Source: Rossellomorea sp. SC111
GTDB taxonomy: Bacteria > Bacillota > Bacilli > Bacillales > Bacillaceae_B
Assembly (NCBI RefSeq): GCF_024733565.1
Contig: NZ_JANIOC010000002.1
Span: 1-62,970, forward strand
Length of the DNA: 62,970 bases
Reading direction: 5' to 3'
Below the pieces are notes generated by a model that did not search any database, was not told the DNA's origin, and saw only the letters and a list, made by a program, of their open reading frames with translations. The stretch's first letter is position 1, and each line of letters starts with the position of its first letter. Below are positions 8,282 to 17,459 of the stretch, piece by piece. Made by a program: the position numbers and the translations under genes.

Positions 8282-8301
8282 GCTCTTTAGGAAAGTCGAT
8301 A

Positions 8302-8329
8302 TGGACAATCAGATAGAAAGTTCTATAAT
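8302..8329 (+). promoter_or_regulatory. Promoter of the DHA2 transporter gene
   Basis: TGGACA (8302-8307), 16-bp spacer, TATAAT (8324-8329), about 35 bp before the start of the exporter gene. Confidence 0.6.
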
Positions 8330-8366
8330 GAAATAGACGTTTTAACATTGTTAATGGAGGATGATT

Positions 8367-9890
8367 GTGTTGGTGGCAAAAGAAAGTAATATGAAACTGG
8401 CACTTGCCGGCTTATTGTTAGGGATACTCATGTCAGCCATGGATAATACCATCGTGGCAACGGCGTTGGGATCCATTGTTTCAGATCTGGGTGGACTGGA
8501 CAAATTTGTATGGGTCACAAGCGCATACATGGTAGCGGTCATGGCCGGGATGCCAATTTTCGGTAAGCTGTCTGACATGTATGGTAGAAAGAGATTTTAC
8601 ATATTCGGTCTCTCTATTTTCTTGATTGGTTCAGCACTGTGTGGGATTGCACAGGATATCGTTCAGTTAAGTATATTCCGGGCCATTCAAGGAATTGGTG
8701 GTGGAGCTTTGCTGCCAATCGCCTTTACCATTGTATTTGATTTATTCCCTCCTGAAAAACGCGGTAAGATGACAGGACTCCTGGGTGCAGTATTTGGATC
8801 CGCTTCCGTTTTCGGGCCGCTGATAGGAGCATTTTTAACGGATCATTTAAGCTGGCATTGGATTTTCTATGTCAATGTACCAATTGGTCTCCTATCGCTC
8901 TTCTTTATTACAACGGCTTATAAAGAATCCCCACAGCGATCGGATCAGCGAATTGATTGGGGAGGGGCAATCACTCTAGTGATAGCGGTTGTCAGTCTCA
9001 TGTTTGCCCTTGAATTCGGCGGAAAGGAATTCCCATGGGAATCGTGGCAGATCATTGGATTGTTTGCATCCTTCTTTATCTTCTTTATGAGCTTCTTATG
9101 GATCGAACGAAAGGCATCTGAACCGATTATTTCATTTTGGATGTTCAAAAGTCCATTATTTGCATCAGCACAGGCCCTCGCTTTTCTGTATGGGGCTGCG
9201 TTCATTATCTTGACCATACTGATTCCAATTTTTGTTCAGGCTGTATATGGTGGATCTGCGACAAATGCCGGATTGATTTTGACACCGTTGATGCTCGGTT
9301 CAGTAGCAGGCAGTGCCGTTGCGGGCATCCGAATGACGAAAACAAGTTACCGTAATATCATGTGGGTTTCCATTATTTCCTTTATTGCAGGCATGGTGTT
9401 ACTCGCGACGATGGGACCAGATACAAATAGATGGATGATGACGCTCTATATGGTCATAAGTGGTTTTGGTGTAGGCTTTTCTTTTTCATTACTGCCTAAC
9501 GCCACGATCCATAAGCTGGATCCCCGGTTTAGAGGGTCTGCAAACTCGACGAATGCTTTTTTCCGTTCCCTGGGGATGACCATAGGGATAACGGTCTATG
9601 GGACACTGCAAACAAAACTCTTTGCCTCTAATCTTGAACATGCCTTTAAGGGACAGGAAGCAGGAGGGGGCTTCCAAGGTGATCCAAGGAGTATTTTTGA
9701 ACCTGAGATGCGTGAAAAGATTCCGGATTTTGTTCTTACTAAAATCACGAACGCAATGTCTGAATCTATTACCACCACTTTTGCCTATGCATTGATCCCC
9801 CTTGGAATCGCATTGGTGTTTGTGTTCCTTATGGGAAAATCAAGACTTGAGGTTTCAACTGATTTATCTTCTCAGAAAATGAAGGAATAA
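8367..9890 (+). CDS. DHA2-family MFS multidrug exporter (14 TM)
   Basis: A drug/proton antiporter of the EmrB/QacA type in the cytoplasmic membrane, about 508 residues with about 14 hydrophobic helices. MFS motif A appears as GKLSDMYGRKRF in the loop after TM2, and the antiporter motif C as GAVFGSASVFGPLIGAFL, followed by the WHWIFYVNVPIG signature of DHA2 exporters. The GGAGG site at 8356-8360 touches the ATG at 8361, so initiation is more likely at GTG 8367 or TTG 8370. No regulator gene is adjacent. Substrates unknown. Confidence 0.9.
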   Translation: MLVAKESNMKLALAGLLLGILMSAMDNTIVATALGSIVSDLGGLDKFVWVTSAYMVAVMAGMPIFGKLSDMYGRKRFYIFGLSIFLIGSALCGIAQDIVQLSIFRAIQGIGGGALLPIAFTIVFDLFPPEKRGKMTGLLGAVFGSASVFGPLIGAFLTDHLSWHWIFYVNVPIGLLSLFFITTAYKESPQRSDQRIDWGGAITLVIAVVSLMFALEFGGKEFPWESWQIIGLFASFFIFFMSFLWIERKASEPIISFWMFKSPLFASAQALAFLYGAAFIILTILIPIFVQAVYGGSATNAGLILTPLMLGSVAGSAVAGIRMTKTSYRNIMWVSIISFIAGMVLLATMGPDTNRWMMTLYMVISGFGVGFSFSLLPNATIHKLDPRFRGSANSTNAFFRSLGMTIGITVYGTLQTKLFASNLEHAFKGQEAGGGFQGDPRSIFEPEMREKIPDFVLTKITNAMSESITTTFAYALIPLGIALVFVFLMGKSRLEVSTDLSSQKMKE

Positions 9891-9967
9891 AAAAATGCCA
9901 TTTTAATCTTTTCATGTTTCTACATGTACAGATTTGGGAATGATCCATTGCATTGGAGTGTTTAATT

Positions 9968-10189
9968 TTGTGGAAGAATGCTAAGAAATTTTTTATTTTT
10001 ATAGGGGTATTCCTCGGTATAAGTCTCTTATTGAGTATAATAACCGGTCTGATTATCACCTATATGTACGACGGTACAGGTTATAAGGGTTCTCCAGTGA
10101 TTGGAACCATGATAAATGGAGCTTCTGCAGTAATTGCCGTTTTGGTTGCATACAAACCGTTCAAAAAAAGCGGTGCACAAAAAAGGTAG
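9968..10189 (+). CDS. Small two-TM membrane protein
   Basis: 73 residues from a TTG start with a GGAGTG site about 7 nt upstream. It opens MWKNAKKFFIFIGVFLG; two hydrophobic segments (about 8-30 and 44-62) are joined by a short polar loop (YMYDGTGYKGS), and the tail is basic (KPFKKSGAQKR), predicting cytoplasmic ends. I do not recognise a family. A terminator follows. Confidence 0.6.
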   Translation: MWKNAKKFFIFIGVFLGISLLLSIITGLIITYMYDGTGYKGSPVIGTMINGASAVIAVLVAYKPFKKSGAQKR

Positions 10190-10226
10190 TAAATCACTTT
10201 TGGCTCCAAATATAGAATGAATGATG

Positions 10227-10257
10227 AACCTTCCCGGAAATTTCGGGGAGGTTTTTT
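10227..10257 (+). terminator. Intrinsic terminator after the small membrane protein gene
   Basis: AACCTTCCCGGAAA faces TTTCGGGGAGGTT (near-perfect), followed by a T-tract. Confidence 0.85.
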
Positions 10258-10286
10258 ATTGCGATAAATAGAATGAAAGGTACCAT

Positions 10287-10320
10287 AAATAATGAAAGAG
10301 ACCAGTCGTTTGACTGATCT
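10287..10320 (-). terminator. Intrinsic terminator of the SASP gene
   Basis: Read on the minus strand, AGATCAGTC and GACTGGTCT form a stem with an AAAC loop and are followed by T-rich sequence. Confidence 0.7.
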
Positions 10321-10354
10321 CCCTTTAAGTATCGGTTTTTGTTACTATGTTAGA

Positions 10355-10480
10355 TTATTTATTTTGTTGGTTTTGTTGGTTTTGTTGTTTAGCAGCTTTT
10401 TTAGCTCTTTCAGTAGCGTTTTGCTCTTGAGCAAATTCTGCTTCATTTTTTTGTTGTTGCGGTTTGTTGTTCTTTGTCAT
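10355..10480 (-). CDS. Short gamma-type small acid-soluble spore protein
   Basis: A 41-codon gene on the minus strand with a strong GGGAGGTGATTACT-ATG start region. The product begins MTKNNKPQQQKNEAEFAQEQ and continues NATERAKKAAKQQNQQNQ: Q/N/K/A-rich, no hydrophobic core. The EFAxExNAxxx(R/K)K core with a glutamine-rich tail is the repeat unit of gamma-type SASPs (SspE), present here once rather than twice. Gamma SASPs are stored in the spore core and degraded to amino acids at germination. A terminator follows. Family membership is by pattern. Confidence 0.68.
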   Translation of the reverse strand: MTKNNKPQQQKNEAEFAQEQNATERAKKAAKQQNQQNQQNK

Positions 10481-10679
10481 AGTAATCACCTCCCTCTACA
10501 TTAATTTGCCCGGAAATGAAAGAAAGATACTTAAAATATTACTTTTTTCTATTTTTATTTCATTCGTGGTTTACCATTTACTTACTAGTTTAGCTCATCG
10601 TAAAAGAGGGTAACATTTAATTCATGCCTTTATTTTTATTTCATATGTAGGGGACACAAATGTATGAGGGGGAAGTAAG

Positions 10680-12188
10680 TTGAAAAATTTCACACCAATG
10701 TTTTGGATCGCGATTTCGATCGGCGTGATCTTTGTTTTATGGGGAGTCCTGTTTCCTCAAATGTTAATCGATGTGATGACCAATACTCAAGGGGTTCTTC
10801 TTGATAAATTCGGCTGGTTTTATCAATTCTCAGCCACATTCTTTTTTATCATCGCCATCTTTTTTGCCCTAAGTAAGTATGGAAAGATCCGACTGGGGAA
10901 AGACACCGACACACCGGAGTATTCTACATTGACCTGGTTTGCCATGCTCTTCAGTGCAGGAATGGGAATTGGCCTCCTTTTTTACGGGGTCTCTGAGCCT
11001 GTTTCACATTATGCCGCCCCTCCTTTCGGGAAAGGCGGGACGATTGAATCAGCCAAGATCGGGTTAAGGTATACATATCTTCACTGGGGGTTCCATGCAT
11101 GGGCCATATATGCCGTGGTGGCACTGGCGCTGGCCTATTACAAGTTCAGGAAAGGAATGCCTGGACTGATGAGTGCTACACTGTATCCGGTTATCGGTGA
11201 TAAAGCAAAAGGTCCGATCGGTTACATCGTGGATATCATTGCTGTATTTGCCACTATTTTCGGCGTAGCCATATCACTGGGGATAGGAGCACAACAAATC
11301 AATAGCGGACTCCATTATCTCATGGATGTGCCGATCAGTTTTAACATCCAGTTAATCATCATGGGGATTGCTACGGTTCTTTATATTACGTCCGCTTCAA
11401 CGGGCTTATCCAAAGGGATAAAATATTTAAGTAATGCCAATATGATTCTTGCGGTTTTGTTATTCATAGTTTTCCTTATCGTAGGACCTTCACAATTCGT
11501 ACTGGAATTATTTTTGACAACGTTCGGAAGCTATGTACAGAATCTGCCGGGTATGGGATTACGTTTTTCTCCATTTAACGTAGAAAATAACCAGTGGGTG
11601 AAGGACTGGACGATTTTTTATTGGGCATGGTGGATTTCATGGACACCTTTCGTTGGAACGTTCATTGCCAGGGTGTCAAAAGGCAGGACAGTCCGGGAGT
11701 TCATCATTGCAGTCATCATCGTTCCTACCATCGTTTGTTCCCTTTGGTTTGGGGTATTCGGAGGAACAGGGTTGTACTATGATCTTGTCCAGGGAGTAGA
11801 CGTAGCAGGTCAAAGTTTGGAAACGGCATTGTTTTATGTGTATGATCAGATGCCTTTAAGTGGGGTTTTGTCAATCATCTCCCTATTCCTGATTATTACT
11901 TTCTTTGTTACTTCTGCCGATTCAGCAACCTTTGTATTGGGGATGCAAACATCCAATGGAAGTCTGAACCCTCCTTTCTTCGTGAAATTCAGCTGGGGAA
12001 TCATCTTGGCGGCAATCGCTGCCATTATAATGGGGACTGGTGGCATCAGTGGACTACAGGCGGCTACCATCATCACTGCACTCCCTCTAGGGATCATTTT
12101 ACTTGTCATGACATATGGCTTGTTCATTTCCTTCCAGAAAGAGACCAGGTCGAAGAATATAAGAGAAACAGAAGCAGGCAGGAAATAA
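10680..12188 (+). CDS. opuD: BCCT-family glycine betaine transporter (OpuD-like)
   Basis: 502 residues, 12 transmembrane segments. Sodium-coupled uptake of betaine or related trimethylammonium osmoprotectants. The BCCT signatures are present: MGIGLLFYGVSEPVSHY in the N-terminal half, and the aromatic substrate-site segment WTIFYWAWWISWTPFVG followed by FIARVSKGRTVREF. Length matches B. subtilis OpuD (512). The start is a TTG preceded by AGGGGGAAG. The cytoplasmic C-terminal tail is short (about 15 residues), whereas osmosensory members such as BetP have a long one. Choline or carnitine as substrate cannot be excluded. Confidence 0.88.
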   Translation: MKNFTPMFWIAISIGVIFVLWGVLFPQMLIDVMTNTQGVLLDKFGWFYQFSATFFFIIAIFFALSKYGKIRLGKDTDTPEYSTLTWFAMLFSAGMGIGLLFYGVSEPVSHYAAPPFGKGGTIESAKIGLRYTYLHWGFHAWAIYAVVALALAYYKFRKGMPGLMSATLYPVIGDKAKGPIGYIVDIIAVFATIFGVAISLGIGAQQINSGLHYLMDVPISFNIQLIIMGIATVLYITSASTGLSKGIKYLSNANMILAVLLFIVFLIVGPSQFVLELFLTTFGSYVQNLPGMGLRFSPFNVENNQWVKDWTIFYWAWWISWTPFVGTFIARVSKGRTVREFIIAVIIVPTIVCSLWFGVFGGTGLYYDLVQGVDVAGQSLETALFYVYDQMPLSGVLSIISLFLIITFFVTSADSATFVLGMQTSNGSLNPPFFVKFSWGIILAAIAAIIMGTGGISGLQAATIITALPLGIILLVMTYGLFISFQKETRSKNIRETEAGRK

Positions 12189-12198
12189 TAAGCATGAG

Positions 12199-12227
12199 AA
12201 CCCCCCTATCAAGGCGATAGGGGGGTT
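12199..12227 (+). terminator. Hairpin after the BCCT transporter gene
   Basis: Perfect 12-bp arms AACCCCCCTATC / GATAGGGGGGTT with a 5-nt loop; the T-tract is short. Confidence 0.75.
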
Positions 12228-12324
12228 GATCGTTTAGTATGTGTAAATATTTCCATCCTGTTATCACCATCGTCTTCTTTCATTTGGTAAAATAGAGATA
12301 GCAAATAGGGAGTGGGGATTGTTC

Positions 12325-13029
12325 ATGAAACAAATTATTGCGATGGGTGGTGGAGGTTTCTCAATGGAACCTGAAAACCTGTTATTAGATCAGTACATAG
12401 TAAACCAATCAAAAGCATCTAAGCCAAAGGTGTGTTTTCTACCAACGGCAAGTGGGGATGCAGAAAGTTATATCGAACGCTTTTACAACGCTTTTACAAC
12501 CATGTCTAGTGAACCTTCTCATCTATCTTTATTCAAGCCCTCCACAAGGGATTTAGAAGGGTTCCTGCTTGAAAAAGACATCATTTATGTAGGCGGGGGA
12601 AATACAAAGAGTATGCTCGCGTTATGGAAAGAGTGGGGGATTGACGCGATTCTTAGGAAGGCTTGGGAATCAGGAATCATTCTTTCCGGTTTGAGTGCAG
12701 GCTCGATTTGCTGGTTTGAAGAAGGAACCACCGATTCATACGGGGTTGGACTAGAGACGATCGAGGGACTGGGTTTGATAGAAGGCAGTCACTCGCCTCA
12801 TTATGACGGAGAAGAAAACCGTCGTCCCCTGTACCATTCTTTTGTTGAGAGTGGGGAGTTGCAAGCAGGCTATGCTGCAGATGACGGGGCAGCTTTACAT
12901 TTTATTGAGGGAGAACTTGCCAGAGCGGTGAGTTCAAGACCACATGCATCGGCTTACCGGGTAGAGAAAAAAGATGGTATGATTCAAGAGTACAGAATCC
13001 CCACGATCTATTTGGGTCATCCATTGTAA
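12325..13029 (+). CDS. Peptidase E-like protein (S51 family, YgaJ-like)
   Basis: 234 residues from the ATG; an in-frame TTG 6 bp upstream is less likely. It has the class-I glutamine-amidotransferase-like fold of peptidase family S51. The nucleophile elbow GLSAGS carries the predicted catalytic Ser124, and YVGGGNT (about 88-94) and the region around SHSPHYDGE match S51 proteins. Peptidase E cleaves N-terminal aspartyl dipeptides; Bacillus YgaJ relatives have not been characterised to my knowledge. Cytoplasmic, with no operon partners. Confidence 0.85.
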   Translation: MKQIIAMGGGGFSMEPENLLLDQYIVNQSKASKPKVCFLPTASGDAESYIERFYNAFTTMSSEPSHLSLFKPSTRDLEGFLLEKDIIYVGGGNTKSMLALWKEWGIDAILRKAWESGIILSGLSAGSICWFEEGTTDSYGVGLETIEGLGLIEGSHSPHYDGEENRRPLYHSFVESGELQAGYAADDGAALHFIEGELARAVSSRPHASAYRVEKKDGMIQEYRIPTIYLGHPL

Positions 13030-13107
13030 TTTTAAATAATCCTGCATACTAGGACCTCCCGTCACATAGGGATAGTGATGAGTCTTTTTACAAGGAGGAG
13101 AATCATC

Positions 13108-13377
13108 ATGAATGAGGATAAACGCAACATGACCGGGGATTTTGTAAAAAACACATCAAAGCAGGCAAGTGAACTCCTGAACAAAACTGCAGATACTGCA
13201 AATGGGATCATAAAGAGTGTGAGTGGTGAAGGCGGATTGGTGGGGAAGGTGTCGGATACATCGGCAGACTTTGTGAAAAACGTAAGCAACACTGGAAATA
13301 AAATGGTTGGGAAAACCGTTGATACAGCAAGTAAAGCCGTAAAAGGTGCATCAAATAAATTATTTAAAAAGAAATGA
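13108..13377 (+). CDS. Amphipathic repeat-rich small protein, unknown
   Basis: 89 residues starting at an ATG placed by AAGGAGGAG. The body alternates lysine/threonine/serine with small residues, and two halves resemble each other: DFVKNTSKQASELLNKTADT and DFVKNVSNTGNKMVGKTVDT. This predicts extended amphipathic helices like those of LEA-like or membrane-surface-binding proteins. No cysteine, no signal peptide. I infer a stress- or spore-related hydrophilic protein; no named family. Confidence 0.65.
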   Translation: MNEDKRNMTGDFVKNTSKQASELLNKTADTANGIIKSVSGEGGLVGKVSDTSADFVKNVSNTGNKMVGKTVDTASKAVKGASNKLFKKK

Positions 13378-13385
13378 GACTTTGA

Positions 13386-13420
13386 AAGAAGCAATCTCCT
13401 CCGGGGATTGCTTCTTTTTA
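13386..13420 (+). terminator. Intrinsic terminator of the amphipathic-protein gene
   Basis: AAGAAGCAATCTCC pairs with GGGGATTGCTTCTT, followed by T residues. Confidence 0.88.
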
Positions 13421-13501
13421 TTTGTGTTGTGGTGATGTTTTTGCGGACTCAGTTGCTCCTGAATATGTTCAAACAGATATAAGAACGGAATATCCTTCAA
13501 C

Positions 13502-13531
13502 AAAAAAACAACCGGGCAATGGTCCGGTTGT
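13502..13531 (-). terminator. Intrinsic terminator of the AI-2E-family gene
   Basis: On the minus strand ACAACCGG and CCGGTTGT form a stem followed by a run of T (A7 on the plus strand at 13502-13508). Confidence 0.8.
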
Positions 13532-13540
13532 CTCCAGTGT

Positions 13541-14641
13541 TCATTCCTGTATGGAAGATCTTCTCAGCTTAATGAACTTCACTAAATTCAATACAATCGT
13601 TTTCGATACTGCGTAGGTGGGTACGGCTAAAATCATGCCGAGTATTCCAGCTAAGTTACCTGCAACAAGTAATAGTATGATGATCGTTGCAGGATGGGTA
13701 TCCAATCGTTTCCCCAAAATAAGGGGTGAAAGTAAATTCCCTTCAATTTGCTGAGCAATCGTGACCACCACTGCGACAAGTATCGCCTTTGTCGGTGAGT
13801 CAAACAAGGCGACGATGATGGCTGGTGTTGCGCCGATGAACGGTCCGATAAACGGGATGATGTTTGTGACGGCTCCGATCAGTGCCATCACGAGTGCATA
13901 AGGCAACCCGATGATCAAGTAACCGATAAAGGTGAGTGTTCCGACAAATGAAGCGACTGTCAATTGTCCCTGTATGTATGCGGCAAGTGTTTCACTCGTA
14001 TCCTTTAACGTGTTGATTCCTTCCTGACGATACGCAGGCGGCAAAAATTTCGAAATGGCCTTCGGGAATTTATGACCGTCCTTAAACATGAAGAATAAAA
14101 GGAAAGGCACGGTAACAATGAGAATGGTGATGCTTGTCAACACACTCAATAACCCCTTCAAGGCAGTGGTGATATTATCAGGCAATGTATTGGCGAAATC
14201 CACCAGCTGATTCTCGATATCTTTCAAGGATACATAATCCTGATTCATCATCCATTTAAACTGCTCTGTTTGAGACAGATATTCAATGAAGTTCCTCGTT
14301 TGCTTTGCATATTCAGGCAGGGCGTTGAATAACGCAGTCACCTGACGGGTAATGACAGGTGCGATATTCCCAATGATCAACACCAACGCCCCGATGATCG
14401 CAGCATAAAGTACGATGATCGCAATCGTCCTCGGGAGCCTTGCTTTCACCAGAAGATTGACTAAAGGATTCAGTAAAAAATAAAGAAACCCTGAAATGAT
14501 GATCGGGAAAAATAAGGTAGATGCAAATACGACGATCGGTTCAAAAAGAAAAGAAATCTTAGTTGAAACATAAATAATAGTAAGAATGATAAGAATTTGT
14601 AAACTCCACGAGTAAACTTTTTTCCTGGTCAACCTATTCAC
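13541..14641 (-). CDS. AI-2E-family transporter (YueF/YtvI-like permease)
   Basis: 366 residues, about eight transmembrane helices in the family's order: two or three N-terminal helices, a central extracytoplasmic segment (about 105-175), then the conserved helical bundle with GAVTNIIPFIGPFIGATPA and the EGNLLSPLILGKRLDTHP signature. The family includes E. coli TqsA (autoinducer-2 export) and Na+/H+ antiporters, so the substrate cannot be assigned. It is divergent from the first germination operon and convergent with the small-protein gene, with its own terminator. Confidence 0.85.
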   Translation of the reverse strand: MNRLTRKKVYSWSLQILIILTIIYVSTKISFLFEPIVVFASTLFFPIIISGFLYFLLNPLVNLLVKARLPRTIAIIVLYAAIIGALVLIIGNIAPVITRQVTALFNALPEYAKQTRNFIEYLSQTEQFKWMMNQDYVSLKDIENQLVDFANTLPDNITTALKGLLSVLTSITILIVTVPFLLFFMFKDGHKFPKAISKFLPPAYRQEGINTLKDTSETLAAYIQGQLTVASFVGTLTFIGYLIIGLPYALVMALIGAVTNIIPFIGPFIGATPAIIVALFDSPTKAILVAVVVTIAQQIEGNLLSPLILGKRLDTHPATIIILLLVAGNLAGILGMILAVPTYAVSKTIVLNLVKFIKLRRSSIQE

Positions 14642-14747
14642 CTCTGCTTATCGACTAGTTTGTCTGATTAAGTATATCAAATATAGGAGGGGAACCCCTA
14701 CTAATATGTGAGGTAATGGAAAATTATTTTGAGGAGGAGCATATAAG

Positions 14748-14816
14748 ATGCATGAAACCACCGTAGCAATGCAAGTGAAAATGCATAATGACACCATCTT
14801 TGGGGAGCATAATTAA
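14748..14816 (+). CDS. 22-codon leader peptide upstream of the gerA-type operon
   Basis: Reads MHETTVAMQVKMHNDTIFGE plus two residues, and ends 26 bp before the GerA-subunit start. It has a strong GAGGAGGAG ribosome-binding site 8-9 nt upstream of its ATG, better than that of the following gene (GAAGGTG). It could be a translated leader that couples or tunes expression of the receptor subunits, or a small spore peptide. No homology recognised; real translation is inferred only from the initiation region. Confidence 0.4.
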   Translation: MHETTVAMQVKMHNDTIFGEHN

Positions 14817-14842
14817 AAATAATTCTGACTGAAGGTGCAAAT

Positions 14843-16366
14843 ATGAGTTCCTTTTACAATAAGAAGATAAGAAAACCGAAGCAGCTCCTTTCAGAAAAAG
14901 AAGAAGTGACTATGGAACCCCTTACATTGGAAGAGAAAGTGTCCTATTTTCAGGAAGGTCTTTTTCACACGGATGATCTGAAATTTAGAGATTTAACCTT
15001 TAATAAAAAAAGATTGATCATCCTTTTCCTGGATTCTGTCATTGATAATAGAAGTTTGCAGTCATATATCATTAAGCCCCTCCTAGAGAAAGAGGAAGGC
15101 ACGATTAAAGATACAGTAAGCAGTAATAGTGTAAAAGAAACACTTCAGTTAGAAGAGGCACTGAGGGCGACGGTCGATGGGCACTGTGTCATCTTACTGG
15201 AAGATAGTGAATGGATTACTTTCATAAGTATGCCAAAGTTTGTGTCTAATCGCTACGAGCCCGTAAATGAAAAGGTGATTAGGGGGTCCCACCAGGGGTT
15301 CAGTGAAAATATCTCGGAAAATATTCATCTAATCCGTGAAAGGATCTCAAGCACAAAGTTGACTGTGAAATATTCGAGTGTAGGGGAGACGACCAGAACG
15401 AAGTACTCTCTCGTCTATTTATCTCATTTGACCGACCCGGAAATAGTGAGCACCATAGAGGACCGTATCAGTTATATTGACACCGATTCGATACAATCAC
15501 CCGGGTATTTTGAGGAATTTCTGGAAGATAATTCGTTTTCCCCATTCCCACAGTTTTTGAATACTGAACGCCCGGACCGTGTAGTGGGAAACCTGATGGA
15601 GGGGAGAGTGGCCTTGGTGATGGAAGGAAGTCCGACTGTGCTCATTTTCCCAGTGAACTTTTTCAGCTTTTTCCAAACATCAGAGGATTATAATAATCGC
15701 GCATTTATTGGATCTTTCATTCGTTTCATCAGGTTGATCAGCTTTATTGCAACCCTTTGCTTACCGGCTTTTTATATTGCTGTCATTTCATATAACTATG
15801 AAATTATTCCTGTTGAAATTATTTTTTCGATAAAAAGTTCACTTGAATATGTGCCCTTTCCACCTTTGATTGAGGCGGCGATCATGCAGCTCACATTGGA
15901 ATTGCTCCGCGAAGCAGCGATAAGGCTTCCCAATCCAATTGCTCAAACCATCGGGGTGGTAGGTGGTCTCGTCATTGGGACAGCTGTTGTAGAAGCCAAT
16001 CTGGTTTCCAATACAATGGTTATCATCGTTGCGATCACAGCGATTTCATCTTTTGTCATTCCTTCCAATGAACTGAGCACGTCTGTGAGGATACTGGGTT
16101 TCCCACTTATGATCGCTGCAGCATTATTCGGTGTCCTTGGAATTGTCATTGGACTGATGCTGCTCTTAATCCACATGTCCAACCTGAAGTCGATGGGTCA
16201 TCATTATTTATACCCGGTAGCCCCTCTTGATGTTAAGGGACTGAAAGATACGTTTATTCGGCTTCCTTTATGGGTGATGAAAAAGCGGCCAAAGGACTTA
16301 CTTTCACTTTACAGATGGAAAACGTCGGATTCCCGAGGGTGGAAAAAAAATGAAGATTCAGACTAA
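14843..16366 (+). CDS. Spore germinant receptor subunit A (GerA/GerKA family), operon 1
   Basis: 507 residues. An N-terminal soluble domain (about 1-280) is followed by about five to six transmembrane helices and a short cytoplasmic tail. Family blocks are present: EDNSFSPFPQFLNTERPDRV, GRVALVMEGSPTVLI, PFPPLIEAAIMQLTLELLREA and RLPNPIAQTIGVVGGLVIG. The A subunit sits in the inner spore membrane with B and C subunits and responds to amino acids, sugars or nucleosides. The next gene begins 17 bp before this one stops. Ligand unknown. Confidence 0.93.
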   Translation: MSSFYNKKIRKPKQLLSEKEEVTMEPLTLEEKVSYFQEGLFHTDDLKFRDLTFNKKRLIILFLDSVIDNRSLQSYIIKPLLEKEEGTIKDTVSSNSVKETLQLEEALRATVDGHCVILLEDSEWITFISMPKFVSNRYEPVNEKVIRGSHQGFSENISENIHLIRERISSTKLTVKYSSVGETTRTKYSLVYLSHLTDPEIVSTIEDRISYIDTDSIQSPGYFEEFLEDNSFSPFPQFLNTERPDRVVGNLMEGRVALVMEGSPTVLIFPVNFFSFFQTSEDYNNRAFIGSFIRFIRLISFIATLCLPAFYIAVISYNYEIIPVEIIFSIKSSLEYVPFPPLIEAAIMQLTLELLREAAIRLPNPIAQTIGVVGGLVIGTAVVEANLVSNTMVIIVAITAISSFVIPSNELSTSVRILGFPLMIAAALFGVLGIVIGLMLLLIHMSNLKSMGHHYLYPVAPLDVKGLKDTFIRLPLWVMKKRPKDLLSLYRWKTSDSRGWKKNEDSD

Positions 16367-17459
16367 CCTTACGTCCATCCAATTAATATTCTTTATTATT
16401 CAAACTCAAATCGGAGTAGGGGTTCTCGGGCTTCCATTCAGCGTATTTTCTGTCTCAAAGGCAGATGCGTGGTTATCTGTATTGCTTGCCGGATTCATTG
16501 TTCAGATCCTGATCGTTCTCTTCTGGGTATTGGGGAGAAGATTTCCAAAGAAATCCCTTTTTCAATATTCCAGGGAACTTTTGGGTAAAGTTGCGGGATC
16601 AACTGTAAATATTTCTTTTATTATATATGGGGTTCTGGTAACAGCATTAGTATTGATGTACTCGACCGCCATCATAAAGACGTGGGTGCTTCCCCTTACG
16701 CCCAAATGGATCATCATGTTTCTATTGATTTTCACTGGAATCTACTTGGGAAAGCAAAAGGTTGCTGCTATCAGCGATGTATATGTAGTGGTATCAAGTC
16801 TAATCTTTTTTCTTCTCTTGATATCTGTGGTGGTGCTGATCACTTATCCCATTGAATGGAGATATTTATTACCAATCGGTGAGTCCGGTGGTATGCAGAT
16901 TTTAAAGGGAGCAAAAGAAGCATACTTTTCAATGCTTGGGTTTGAAATGCTGCTCTTTCTGTTTCCTTATTTTCAACACATTGGTGAACGTTCTGTGTTG
17001 TATTCAGCATCGATTGCGAACCTGTTTGTGACACTGACTTATACTTTTCTCACCATCGTCAGCCTTATTACCTTCAGTCCTGAAGAAATCGTCATCGTTC
17101 CCCAACCGGTTCTTTACTTTGTAAAATCTCTATATTTGCAGGTTGTTGAGAGGATTGATTTAGTATTCATGTCGTTATGGGTCGTAAATGTCATCACCTC
17201 CCTGACAAGTTATCTTTTCTTATCTACAGAAGGGAGCATACATACGTTCAGTTGGTTCAAACGTAAACGTTATATTTATACTGTGTTATTTGGAATGGTT
17301 GCGTATGTCATTTCTTTTATACCAAATAAAGAAGGAGAAATGGAGATCTATAACAAAATGGTGATCAATCTTTCGTATCTCTATATTTTGGTGATACCTG
17401 TTTTATTATTAAGCATTTCATATCTTTTTAAGAAAGTAGAAAGAGGGAATGATGTATGA
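16350..17459 (+). CDS. Spore germinant receptor subunit B (GerB family permease), operon 1
   Basis: 369 residues, about 10 transmembrane segments of the amino-acid-permease (APC) fold. It starts MKIQTNLTSIQLIFFIIQTQ, and the TM1 motif QIGVGVLGLPFSV is the unwound ligand-site region typical of GerB proteins. The ATG overlaps the 3' end of the A-subunit gene by 17 bp and its own 3' end overlaps the C subunit by 4 bp, so expression is likely translationally coupled. In studied receptors the B subunit binds the germinant. Confidence 0.92.
   Translation: MKIQTNLTSIQLIFFIIQTQIGVGVLGLPFSVFSVSKADAWLSVLLAGFIVQILIVLFWVLGRRFPKKSLFQYSRELLGKVAGSTVNISFIIYGVLVTALVLMYSTAIIKTWVLPLTPKWIIMFLLIFTGIYLGKQKVAAISDVYVVVSSLIFFLLLISVVVLITYPIEWRYLLPIGESGGMQILKGAKEAYFSMLGFEMLLFLFPYFQHIGERSVLYSASIANLFVTLTYTFLTIVSLITFSPEEIVIVPQPVLYFVKSLYLQVVERIDLVFMSLWVVNVITSLTSYLFLSTEGSIHTFSWFKRKRYIYTVLFGMVAYVISFIPNKEGEMEIYNKMVINLSYLYILVIPVLLLSISYLFKKVERGNDV

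Noticed and set aside
10292..10504. 70-codon plus-strand frame
   Set aside because: It is the antisense of the SASP gene at 10355-10480, which has the proper ribosome-binding site.
14672..14703. Sigma-G promoter for germination operon 1 (GTATA and CCTACTA)
   Set aside because: Elements resemble the consensus, but the 20-bp spacing is too long and one -10 position mismatches; too weak to call.
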